From: Nymphaea colorata
Taxonomy: Eukaryota; Streptophyta; Magnoliopsida; Nymphaeales; Nymphaeaceae
DNA length: 64,000 nucleotides
Direction of reading: 5' to 3'
Assembly: GCF_008831285.2 (NCBI RefSeq)
Contig: NC_045141.1
Coordinates: forward strand, 8,607,353-8,671,352
Below, piece after piece: positions 11,060-20,745 of this stretch. How positions within the stretch are numbered: position 1 is the stretch's first letter; every line of letters starts with the position of its first letter. Under the pieces are notes generated by a model that had not been told where the DNA came from, made no database searches, and was given only the letters and a program-made list of their open reading frames with translations. The position numbers were made by a program, and so were the translations under genes.

Positions 11060-11770
11060 CAAACTTATTTTTTCTCTCTTTTATGAATCTCCCTGTTTCT
11101 CTCACCTCTTTCAATTTCTCTCCTAAAATCTCTCTTTTTATTTCTCTTCGGTTTATCTCTCACCTTTAAATATCTTTCTCTTTTGCCTGAAAATCACTTT
11201 CTCTTCGTTTCTCTTGAATTTATTTCTTTTCTGAGTCACTCTCTCTCTCGCTGTCTCTCTTCAATTTCTCTCTTAAAATCTCTTTATCTTTCTTTCGTTA
11301 ATCTCTCCTCTCTCTCTTCTGTTGTATCTTAAAATCTCTCATTCTCTCTGTCTCTCTCTCTCTCTCTCCCCCCATTGTTGTCTCCCTTTCTTTCTCTGCC
11401 TCCCTTTCATTTCTTTTTTACGATCTCTTTTTCTATCTCTTCGATCTCACTCTCGGCAATTTCTCTCTTAAAACATCATTTTCTCTTACTGTTATTAATC
11501 TCTCTATTTGATTTCTCCCTCTGTACCTTCCCTTCTCTTTCTCTATGATTTCTCTATGAAAATTTCTCTCTATTATTAATCTCTTTCTGTCTATCCTAGA
11601 TTTGCCTCTCTCTCTCTCTCTCTGTGTCTCCCTCCCTCCCCCCCTCTCTCTCTCTCTCTTGGCTTGTCTGTCTCTTTTAACATTATAAATAAGGTTGAAC
11701 TACTATATAACTTTTATTATGAATAAGGTTGATCTTTGCTGGCTCTCTCTCTCTCTCTCTCTATACATAA
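11060..11770. repeat. Long polypyrimidine (TCTC-rich) tract
   Basis: About 700 bp of mostly pyrimidine top strand, with recurring phrases such as TTTCTCTCTTAAAATCTCTC and pure CT runs (for example 11,352-11,369 and 11,743-11,762). No coding potential. It resembles the tract at 13.66-14.02 kb, and the reverse complement of the polypurine tract at 19.02-19.48 kb. Confidence 0.85.
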
Positions 11771-12499
11771 ATGCAACATTGATCCATGACTGCTGCTAAA
11801 TAAATCCAGAAGAAAACCTCAACCCCAATCTTCTACGTCACCTGGATTTGTACTTCACTGACAATTAAGAAGGAAAAAAAAAAGAACATTAGAGGCAAGT
11901 GCGCTCATGCAGGGGTAAGCTAATAAAATAAGAATGATATTAAAGTAAAGATGAAAAAACTTCCTAAATCACATCCTAACTAGTGTAACATGGTGCCAGA
12001 TATATGTTGCCCGCAGTGGCACGTGATCACTTAATACCATTCAGTCATTTAGATCCCAATCCAGTAATCAAGAACATATTGATAGTCTTTTTTTTCCAGA
12101 CTGTGATTCATTTTTTTAAATAGAAATTATTTGTTTTAATATTGTTTGCAGTAATTATTTTTCTTGCTTTAAAATATTAAAAAAAACAAATACCAATAAC
12201 TTGAAAAACTTGTCAGAGTTATAGAAGAAATTAGGCAGTGCTGAGAATAATGTGAGAAGGCAAATCAGATTGTTGACTGTCCTTACGTCTCTTAGTTGTC
12301 CAATATGTAGTTTCTAGGTAGAATATTTCTTGCTTTCTTCTTATTCTTCTCCTTTCAACAGAATCTGATTAGTCAAATTTCAATTTAATTTCGCAAAGTA
12401 GAGAACTAAATGGCATTTCATGTCCGCCTGTGATAATTCTATAAAATTCATGACCATGGCAATTTACTCTACCATCTCCTAGAGAGGAAGCCTGAGCAA
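11771..12499. other. Intergenic DNA with a possible third copy of the NLR upstream motif
   Basis: At 11,795-11,850 the words CTAAATAAATCC, CCCCAA and CTTCTACGTC occur in the same order as in the conserved NLR upstream DNA at 9,530-9,580. This may be a worn third copy. The remainder is AT-rich and featureless. Confidence 0.35.
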
Positions 12500-12847
12500 T
12501 ACTATACCATAGTATAGTATTTGGTGCAGCCAGACACTGTCAGGCCGTACCTAAAAAGACAGGTTATGCACAGGACCTGGCCAAGCCTAGCTTGGTATGG
12601 GTAGGCTAGGTCGCACCAGGCTGTACCGGCGGCCACAACGCAAGCCTGGCTTAACCAGGTATGGCCCCGGCCGGCCTGGCTCAACAGGTCTTGCCTCCTT
12701 AGGATATGCCAGTGGCCGGCCTGTTTCTGGCCAGGCCATTCTAGGCCTGTCTGCGGCTAGCCAAGCTACGCCTGCAGCTAGGCTTACAGCCAGACAAAAC
12801 AAGCCATGTGGCTGGCCTGAAGCACATTTTTAGGTCTGTTGTCTGCC

Positions 12848-13173
12848 ACTCAGCTAGACCTAGCTTGCTGGGTGCTTGGGAATAGCTTGCCCTTGGCACA
12901 GTCAAACTCTCGCTCAATTTTTTGAACAATTTTAACCTTATTAGGGAATTATGTAATTTGAAGCTAATAATAACTAATTAATAACTAATTATACTTAAAA
13001 AAAAAGACTAACTCAGCCAGGCCTAGCTTGCTGGGTGCTTGGGAATAGCTTGCCCTTGGCACAGTCAAACTCTCGCTCAATTTTTTGAACAATTTTAACC
13101 TTATTAGGGAATTATGTAATTTGAAGCTAATAATAACTAATTAATAACTAATTATACTTAAAAAAAGACTAAA
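12848..13173. repeat. Near-identical 163-bp tandem duplication
   Basis: The segment beginning ACTCAGC.AG.CCTAGCTTG at 12,848 recurs at 13,011 with only a few differences (two bases near the start and a shorter A run at the end). Period 163 bp. Confidence 0.9.
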
Positions 13174-13195
13174 ATGCCATTCGGTCTTTTTCATC

Positions 13196-13203
13196 TATAA
13201 ATA
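13196..13203 (+). promoter_or_regulatory. TATA box (TATAAATA)
   Basis: A consensus plant TATA box in the context TTTTTCATCTATAAATAATC, just after the 163-bp duplication. A leader-like CT-rich stretch and an open frame without a known domain (13,240-13,590) follow. Probably the promoter of the hAT-like element; no transcript evidence. Confidence 0.4.
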
Positions 13204-13239
13204 ATCATTGTTTCTACCTTCTAATACATCATCAACCCC

Positions 13240-13590
13240 TTGGAGCCCTCTCTCTTTGTAAATACTTTTTCATTTCTACCTTCTAATATGCCTGACAACC
13301 CCTTGAAGTCTTCCCTCTCCTACTCCAAACTTTCTTCTTATCCTCTTTTCACTTTAATATCTCTCTTCAGTGCTTCCTCATTTTCAATCTTGCAGTATTT
13401 TTCTTCTTCAATTTTTATAATCGAGGAGCTCATGAAAGGCTCTTGTCTACTTTCTTCAACTCATTGGAGTCCTCATTTGATGACCTTATTTGGTAGTGGA
13501 AGCAAAGAAGTGATTTATTCTTCGACTTTATCAAGGTATGTTGATCTTTTCTATTTTTTTTACTTTTTGATTTCATGTCAAGCCAATTAA
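13240..13590 (+). other. Unrecognised 116-codon open frame
   Basis: Starts at TTG rather than ATG; the first ATG in frame is about 16 codons in (13,288). The translation is Ser/Phe/Leu-rich with no known motif. It lies just downstream of a TATA box and includes a ~60-bp imperfect duplication (TTTCTACCTTCTAATA at 13,211 and 13,273). It could be a leader or first-exon remnant of the hAT-like element; equally it may be chance in CT-rich DNA. Confidence 0.15.
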
Positions 13591-13659
13591 TCCATAGAGA
13601 TGGATTCGGAGAGAGAAGGATTTTTCTTAAAGCTATGGGAGTATGAACAATGCAAGTTT

Positions 13660-14020
13660 GTCTTTTTAATTCTCTCTTTCTCTATTTTCTTAAAAATCTG
13701 TCTTTTCAACTATCTCTTTTTTTTTAAACTATCTCTATTTTTTTAATTCTCTCTCTTTCAAATATCTTTCTCTCTCCCACTCTTTCTTTTAGGTTGCTCT
13801 CTCTTTAACCTCTCCAATTTTTACTTTCCTCTTCATTTTGCTCTTTCTTTCAATCTCTATCTTTTCCTTTTTTGAACTTCCCTTTCTCACTCTTTTACTT
13901 CTTTCTTTGTTTTTTTTTGTTCTCCCTCTTCTTTAACTAATCTCTCATTTTTTTTTCTAGTTTTCGTCTCTCTTTTATTAATCTCTCTTGTTAATGTCTC
14001 TCTTTAAATCTTTCTCTTTT
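13660..14020. repeat. Polypyrimidine (TCTT-rich) tract
   Basis: Mostly pyrimidine top strand with repeating TCTCTCTTTTT and TTAATCTCTC phrases. Similar in make-up to the 11.06-11.77 kb tract. Confidence 0.8.
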
Positions 14021-14744
14021 GGAGTGATTACTATACTTTAAGCTCCTTGCTTAAATCCAAAGATATGTTGACAAAGAAAGGGTGTGATGTAAATGGAGAC
14101 ATGGCTACTGATGAACATTACACATGCCATTTTATATTGAGCAAATATTAAGATAAGTTGGACCGATAACCTATTGTACAATAAGAGGTCCTGTGCGCCC
14201 AAATTTAAATATGGAGCAGATATTTGAATCTTGTGGAATGCATCAGGGATCCACTCCCACCAAAAAAAAAAATATGGACGGCTAGAAGGAAACCCATCAG
14301 TAAAAATTCGGTTGACGAGTTAACGACGGTGACAATGAAGAGCGTCATGTTGATTGATGACATGTCCATAGGCATCAGTAAAGACTAGATATTTACCAAC
14401 TATTATGGGAACCATCAGTATTGAAATGAGTATCACTAACGTCCAATGAGAACCATCATTGCTTATTGAATCACTAATGTTCGATTCCGCTGTCACTAAT
14501 GGTGGTCTTCCCTTAAACGTGTAGACAACCCATTGTTTACTGAGTTATCTTGAGCACATCAATAAATATACAACTTTTACGAACCGTGTATCAATGCCAT
14601 CAGTATTTATCTAGGTGACGTTGTTTCTTCTGTCAGCGTATGTTTAAAAGCTTGCTCACAGTTTCTCATGATATATCTTCCTTTATGACTGATGGTTTTT
14701 CGTCTTCCATCAATGAACACTTATCCTTATTTTTCTGTTGCAAT

Positions 14745-14899
14745 CAGGGGCGAATCCAAGGAGAGCCCACAGCAAAAAAAAAAAAATACATGTAAATTTT
14801 AGAAAATTTCACTTGTCCTATATAAAAATTTTGGAAAAGTCAAAATTTAGAACTTTACTTCGACCCCCTTCATGAAAAAAATTTTGGTTCCGCCCCCTG
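14745..14899. mobile_element. hAT-type MITE, 155 bp, with 8-bp target duplication
   Basis: Ends are CAGGGGCGAATCCAAG on the left and, reading inward from the right, CAGGGGGCGGAACCAAA. It is flanked on both sides by GTTGCAAT (14,737-14,744 and 14,900-14,907), an exact 8-bp duplication as hAT elements make. The interior is AT-rich and non-coding. It has inserted into the CACTA-like element. Confidence 0.85.
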
Positions 14900-15027
14900 G
14901 TTGCAATCCCCTTTCGATTTTCCTCTCTTTGTCATCCACAGCTTCCCCCAAATCTGTGTTGCTTGCCACTAACAACCATTGAACCTACCTTTAATCAGCC
15001 ACGGTTGACCACCATTGAATACTAAGT

Positions 15028-15219
15028 GTGAAACCTTCACAATTTCCTACTGGAAGCACAAGCAAGAATCAACTCGAAGCACAAAATACAGCATTAAGAA
15101 AACAAGTCAATACTATACAAGAAACACTAGTTGTACTTGATGAAAAATGTGCACGATATGATGAAGTTAAATTAAAGTGTCTGAGCTTGAGACAACTTGT
15201 GTTAAGGTCCCCAAGGTAG
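15028..15219 (+). other. Short coiled-coil-like frame inside the CACTA-like element
   Basis: A 63-codon frame opening with GTG, not ATG. It reads KNQLEAQNTALRKQVN then EKCARYDEVKLKCLSLRQL, with leucines and charged residues spaced as in a coiled coil. Coiled-coil ends occur in plant En/Spm-type transposases, so it could be an exon relic; there is no second line of support. Confidence 0.2.
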
Positions 15220-16160
15220 ATACTAAAGTACAAAGGTAGATATGCTCATAGATAGTGTAAATCAAATTATAGCTTCACTTGTGGGATCATTCGGTTAAGT
15301 TTCAAATATATTTTCTATTAAAATCATGCATACCATTTCTTGTAACATATTTTACTTGTTCTATGCAACTTTGCCGCCTGATTTACGCCATTGATAAGTA
15401 TAGATGAAATTTGAAGTCTAGATTATTGGACTTCGTTTCATGTTTTGAATATTATTACCAACACCATTGGAATATCTAAGATGGGCTACATGTATCAAAA
15501 AATTTGTTAGACTTATTCATACATATGTACTTGTTATTAAGGATAATATCCATTCATTTGTCTGTTAATCAATAATATGTTCTGTATAATACATTGATTG
15601 CATTTTGTTCTGTTATTGATATCGTGCAAGGTTTTTTTGTATTCCTATTTTCCAGGTTGTACATGATATAGTATAATATAAAACATATTACAACCTTTTA
15701 CTGACAGGTATCTCACATCAGTAAAAGTGCAATCTAGCGTCCATAAAATAGCTATTACTGACAGGAAGCAATTGTCAATATTAAATATTAATTTTTCTGG
15801 TGGGTATTTCCGTTAGTAAAAAGTGCACTGACGGTAGCCAGTCGTTACTATATCTGGTACACTGTAGTGACGGCTGCGGGTGTGTGAGTAAATCCTCAGC
15901 AATACAAGATGGCCACGATTTTCAGTGTAAGTGCACAAATGACTGACTGATGTAAGCAAGCGTCGCTACCCCATGCAATACACTAACAGCAACAGCCATT
16001 AGTATAATTCGACATCTACTAACGGTCTAGTGGACCCCGTCATTGAAATATTTAGTAGCACAATCTACACTCATGGATCCTGACGTCCATCAATAAAAGT
16101 ATTAATGGTGGTCTAGACATTTTTAACTGACGTTTTTTTAAATGTCAATAATGTTTTCTT

Positions 16161-18317
16161 TTTGATGATCCAAGCCTTAGGATGCCAATAAATTGGATTT
16201 GGACCATATGTATCGTTTTATAATGTCCAGTTACCGATGCAAACTGACCAGCAGTAGGCTCCCATGTTTTATTAAGAACGGGATGAAATTGGAAACTATA
16301 CACAAACTATAAATGTCCGATTTATTGGATATGGTCCACCTATTTCAAAACGAATTCAAATGTGGCAACATTTCAATCTAACTTTTGTATTCATAATCTG
16401 AATTTTATATGAATTTGACTTTTTAATTAGCATTCTATATACAAATCCAGCTTCTAAATAAACAACTAATCATTTCAAACCACAGTAGTTATATTTTAAG
16501 AATCGACTTCCAAAATACATGGATATCGGATAGACATTTGTTTAAAATTGAACATAAATTTAAATCAAATCAAATATTGACTGACTCAAAAAACTCAAGC
16601 TGGAGCTCAACTTGACGATACAACATCGAGCTCGAACCCAACTTATTTAGCTTGCTTATGCTAAATATGTACTGTTTCTTTTAACTCGTTTAGTTAGTAC
16701 TCTTTAACATGATGTCCCCATGATGGGCTTAGGATCAGGATGGCTGGGACTCATACAAATCTAGTTCAGCTGTTGTTTTTCAACAGACTCTGTTTGACAG
16801 AACCATGAGCTCAGTACTAAGTGTGAAAGGTCTCTCTAACAATAGCAACAAATTAAGATCAAGTGGCACTAGCCAGGCAAGGTTGGTTCAGACCAATTAC
16901 ATGGCCAGGCTAGGTTTTCTAGCTAGTCTTTCTAGCAATTTGCTTTCATGTTGGCTTTCTTGATTTCATACACATAAAGCTGCAGTGAGGGTTTAAAAGA
17001 AGAAATCCAACATTTTTCGCACAGTGGTAAAAATGTACAGTTCATTAAGTACCTCGGTTGTTGCTGTGGCTTATATATATATATAAATATATATGTGTGT
17101 GTGTGTGTGTGTGTATAACAGTAGAACTCGACCTCATTTGCAATCTGCTTGCCGACAGAAGGACAGCAAGTTGTAGAAATTAAAGGAAAATAAGAGTGGA
17201 AAGCTTCAGCTTTGGAAGCTTTTTTGATCAGTGTGTGAAGGGTGTGGAATAGTTGGGTCTGATTTTACCCAGATGTTTATCTTGAACAAATTTAAGTGTT
17301 TTTTCTTTTTGACGAAAATAAAGTTCATGCAATGCACGGGATTGTTTGCCAATTATGTATTGTGGTCCATACCGCTGTCTACAAACTACAAAGTCTATTT
17401 TTTTCTTTTCATTTTTGCTTGGATCTTGATGGCTGGGGCGAGCCAGGCTTATTATACATTCACTTGCTGTCACTGAATTTTGGCCATATTATAATCAAGT
17501 AAATTGCTGAGAAACAGGTGATCCAGCAGGGCCTGCTTCTTAGAATCTTACACTTTGGAAAAAGTTTTATAATTTCAATGCTTTCATATATCCACTGAGT
17601 TAAAAAAAAATATAAAATGCATGAATTATAAATTATTCAACTATAAGTAGTTTCCATTTTTTTTCAAACATCTCATATAATTTTGAAGAAATGTGTATAT
17701 GCTAGCAAGTGCATCTTCTTAAAAGTTAAGAATGTAGGCACATTTTCAGACTATGGGTTTGTGTTTTAAATTTATGAAGTTCATTAAATGCATATTAATG
17801 GCCTAAATGTGAAAACCTTTGAAGGCTGCTCAAATGATGGCCAACTTGGGATTTTGTCATATCAGCTAATAAATCAGGGCCTTTGTGCATCAATGATGGA
17901 TGAAAACAAAATAATATTAAAATTTTTTAAAAAAATTTCTTAAAGGAAAAGGTAACTTTTAGTATCTGTACAGATTCAAGCCAAAAAAGGACATTGCCTT
18001 CTATTTGCCCAAATAGCATCAGATTTATCATTTATACATGGTACCTGCGGGTATTCACAAAATTGATCTTTGTTTTCAATTACAAAAAAAAAAAAAAAAT
18101 CATAGAGTTGGTCATCATTTGAGGAAGATTTAAAAGAGCTAGACAAGACTCCATTGATGCATAAAAGGTATGCCAGTTCAGTTCAACAACACTTCAATTT
18201 ACGGACCCAAATCAAACAAGAGGGAGAGGGAGAGGGAAGAAAGAAGAGGCAATGAATGGAAACACACATATTTAACCAAAATAATTAATTACAATTTGTC
18301 ACTGATTTTCAGTAACA
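16161..18317. other. Intergenic DNA, no gene seen
   Basis: AT-rich. About 16,300-16,590 has Asn/Ile-type words (AATCTGAATTT, GAATTTGA) like the interior of the TA-flanked elements at 24.9 and 31.6 kb and may be a worn copy. About 16,870-16,920 has a small GCCAGGC-rich patch. Overlapping open frames at 17,228-17,502 on both strands have no known domain. The stretch 18,190-18,300 resembles the 3' flank of NLR pseudogene 1. Confidence 0.45.
17068..17116. repeat. (TA)n(GT)n microsatellite
   Basis: TA repeats followed directly by about 22 bp of GT repeats. Confidence 0.95.
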
Positions 18318-18474
18318 TTATCTATATATGTCTAGTCTTTCCCCAAGATGGTCGTTAACTCCTGCGGCAGATGGAGTGCTGGACATGAGTCGATTGTCAA
18401 CGATTGAAGGTTGGAGAGGCAGGCGATCTGTTGCTGTGCATCGGTGTGGACATGTAGTTTCATTTTGTTGTTGT
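18318..18474 (-). pseudogene. NLR 3: last ~45 codons only, cut by the assembly gap
   Basis: On the minus strand one frame reads DAQQQIACLSNLQSL then CPALHLPQELTTILGKD and a stop, aligned with DAKQQIACLPKLEDL..CPALHLPQHLKDCLGKR at the end of NLR pseudogene 1. This frame is open from the gap to the stop, so the rest of the gene may be intact inside the missing sequence. The 3' flank also resembles that of NLR 1, which points to tandem duplication in the same orientation. Confidence 0.8.
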
Positions 18475-18574
18475 NNNNNNNNNNNNNNNNNNNNNNNNNN
18501 NNNNNNNNNNNNNNNNNNNNNNNNNNNNNNNNNNNNNNNNNNNNNNNNNNNNNNNNNNNNNNNNNNNNNNNNNN
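18475..18574. other. Assembly gap (100 N)
   Basis: Exactly 100 N, the usual placeholder for a gap of unknown size. DNA on its right (18,575 on) is not recognisable NLR sequence, so an unknown length of NLR-containing DNA is missing or two contigs are joined. Confidence 0.98.
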
Positions 18575-18889
18575 AGAAAGAATTCTCTATGCTTGAAAGA
18601 AAATTAGATAAGTCATTCATACCACAACAAGCATATTAAAAAAAAAAAGGTTTTCAAAAATGAGTTGTATGCCATCCAAGTGTAGTCCCAATGATAGGAT
18701 CATGGGTATTGCACCTTAATATTGGCCTTGGTGAAGTCGAATGATTTTGGGCCAAGCACAATGGGAGCTTTTTTTGTTTAATATATAAACAGAGAGAGAG
18801 AGAGAGAAATTAGAAGAGAGAGTAACAGGGAGAGAAGTCTAAAAGGATGGGAGAAAAGGTAGGTGGGGGAGGAGACAAGAACCAATCCA
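18575..18889. other. Intergenic DNA with (GA)n run
   Basis: No gene seen. A GA-rich run begins at 18,790 and continues, interrupted, to about 18,836. Confidence 0.5.
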
Positions 18890-19024
18890 GTTGACCTCAT
18901 AATGGCACCCCTAATCTCAAAATCAACATTGTTCCTCGATACCATTAGGTAGCACCCTCCAAGAATCAAACTGAAGACATGGCTGTTACACGCTGCCTAA
19001 CCCAACCATTGTTCTACCCATCAT
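18890..19024 (-). mobile_element. Possible tRNA-derived SINE
   Basis: On the minus strand a box-A-like TAGAACAATGGTTGGG (about 19,017-19,002) is followed about 30 bp later by a box-B-like GTTTGATTCTTGG (about 18,974-18,962), then GGGTGCTACC. Spacing and order fit an RNA polymerase III internal promoter of a tRNA-derived SINE. No full tRNA cloverleaf is seen, and the tail is not defined. Confidence 0.4.
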
Positions 19025-19480
19025 TTGTTTAAAAGGGGTGGAGAGAGAGAGAAAGAGGAGGGGTTTAAAAAAGGAAAAGAAAAAAGAGGGATTAAAAGAG
19101 AGGTAAAAGAAAGAGAGAGAAAGAAAGATTTTTAAAAAGGGAGAGAGAGAATTGATGGCATTGAGAAAAGGAGAAATTTTAGAGAGAGAGATCTAAAAAG
19201 AGAGAGAAATCACAGAGAGAGAGGGAGAAAATAGTAGAGAGAAATAGTGAAATCGAAGAGAAAAAGATTAAAAAAAGAAAAAAGAGAGATTAAAAGAGAG
19301 GTAAAATAAAGAGAGAGAAAGAAAGAGATTTTAAAAAGGGAGAGCGAGAACTGAAGAGAGAGAGAGAGAAAAGAGAAATTTTAGAGAGAGAGAGATCTAA
19401 AAAGGGAGAGAAATCAGAGAGAGAGAGAAAGAGAAATAGGAGAGAGAAATAGAGAGATTAAAAGAGAGATTTTGCGTTTT
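19025..19480. repeat. Polypurine (GAGA-rich) tract with ~198-bp internal duplication
   Basis: The top strand is almost wholly purine. The phrase ATTAAAAGAGAGGTAAAA occurs at 19,091 and 19,289, and following words (AATTTTAGAGAGAGAGA, ATCTAAAAAG.GAGAGAAATC) repeat at the same spacing, giving a period of about 198 bp. Confidence 0.85.
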
Positions 19481-20439
19481 TTAATTCTCTTTCCTGGATG
19501 GAAACTATGATTAACGAGTTTGGAAAATAATTTAAATATTATAACAACTTCATTACATTTGTTGTAGGTCAGAGAGAAACTTAAGCTCATAAAGAAAAGG
19601 TCTAAGCAAAGTCCCCAAAGCCTTTAATTTCAAGAGTTTGAAATGCTTTTGAAACTATAAAAAAATCTTTGTATGCATGTGTAAATAGTAAAAAAGACAT
19701 CCTATATAATCTTGGCAATTACGCCCCTCCCATCATTAGGTAAAAAATGAAGACTACATAATGAGGAAGAATCATCTACTCTAGAAGAAGTAGATGAAGG
19801 AAGCTCCTCCCCTTATCCTCCTGTACTCAAATCCCGTCGAAGGAGCATTTCTGAAGGAAAATCACTCCTTTGGGATTGCTAATATAATGACAAATAAATG
19901 GTTTATCAAGAGAAGAAGGATTCAAAGGTGGCTAAAGTAGTGGTCTAAAACGAACAGTAAGGTATGTATTAATCTTGAACCTGACAAGATAAAAGGTATC
20001 GATCTTGACTCTTACTTCCTCCCTTGATAATGAATGAGCATAAGTTTTTGTTGGCCACACTGCAATAAAAGTCTTACAATAAAACAGAAGTTTTAGGGAT
20101 TTTGGATGAACGACAAAGCTATGTGATAGCTTCAATAGGATTTTTGGCGGAGCTTCCTTGATGTGGTTCAGTACCAAAGTGGTATGTGTGTGTGTGTGTG
20201 TATTAATGACATTAGGGATGGGGTACAAAGCTTCAGACTTACAATCTCAACTGTTAACTACTAAAATACTCAAGATAATATCTAAAAGGTTAGATTGTTA
20301 AAGAAAAAAATGTTTTGAACATTGCGTTTCAATGTATATAATTGTCCACTTGGTTCAACCATCATCTTCTAGTCTCTTTCTCTCTCTCTCTCCCTCTCTC
20401 ATATTACTTTATGCGAATCTTAACATTATGGGAAAGGTT
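19481..20439. other. Intergenic DNA with two microsatellites
   Basis: A (GT)n run lies at 20,183-20,202 and a CT-rich run at 20,375-20,400. A 98-codon minus-strand frame (19,932-20,228) has no recognisable domain. Nothing else was seen. Confidence 0.45.
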
Positions 20440-20745
20440 AAGATATGGCTGTTGGATTCAATATGTATTTTTGCAACCGAGTCCAATATGAACTTTATGC
20501 TAAATAAATTTGGATTGCAGATCATATATGTAAATTATTTTTGCATAATAAAATCAATGAAATAAAAGATTAACAAGAAATCTGGCAAGTCCGAAAGGGG
20601 GAACTCTAGGGAATGTAGAAGGCTTGGCCTTGGGGATTTTTCTACCAGATTTATTTAGGAGCGAGTAAATGAATTGAATTTCTTGTTTAACACAACCTAT
20701 AAAAAATGTGCCGATGAGTATTTTTCTCATGTATTCTAGTATTAT
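20440..20745 (+). promoter_or_regulatory. Conserved upstream region of NLR pseudogene 2
   Basis: Reverse complement of the DNA at 9,441-9,790 by eye. The alignment runs through GAATGTAGAAGG, AGATTTATTTAG and GAGTATTTTTC, interrupted by small indels. It lies 420-725 bp upstream of the NLR start codon. It shows that the two NLR copies were duplicated with their promoters and now face opposite ways. Confidence 0.65.

Larger units (their letters stand above)
12500..13250 (+). mobile_element. Probable hAT-type transposon 5' end (GC-rich subterminal repeats plus TATA)
   Basis: Positions 12,530-12,830 form a GC-rich island in AT-rich DNA, made of degenerate copies of AGGCCTGGCC/GGCCAGGCCT in both orientations. 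Further on come CATTCGGTCTTTTTCATC and a TATAAATA box. From general knowledge, plant hAT elements of the RICESLEEPER kind often have GC-rich GGCC/GGC subterminal arrays followed by a TATA box and short leader. No BED finger or hAT dimerisation domain is found downstream, so the element is non-autonomous or decayed, and its ends are not defined. Confidence 0.4.
14252..16160. mobile_element. Probable non-autonomous CACTA-like DNA transposon
   Basis: Two clusters of short motifs face each other. In 14,280-14,700 the motif is CCATCAGTA or TCACTAA(C/T)G, repeated about ten times (for example 14,287, 14,372, 14,411, 14,433 and 14,491). In 15,690-16,150 it is ACTGACGG, TTACTGACAG, CTAACGG or CATCA(G/A)TAA. 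Such arrays of short direct and inverted subterminal repeats are typical of plant En/Spm (CACTA) elements. A possible left end CACTCCCACCAAAAAA starts at 14,252, but I could not find a matching inverted right end or 3-bp target duplication, so the borders are guesses. No transposase domain is evident. Confidence 0.4.

Noticed and set aside
17228-17502. Overlapping 68-81-codon frames on both strands
   Set aside because: They shadow one another across strands, match no family, and lack any supporting signal.
18328-18639. Frames of about 100 codons spanning the N gap
   Set aside because: They read through 100 unknown bases. The only meaningful reading there is the NLR C-terminus on the minus strand in a different frame.
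19932-20228. 98-codon minus-strand frame with a His-Thr run
   Set aside because: The HTHTHT part is the (GT)n microsatellite; the rest has no recognised motif.
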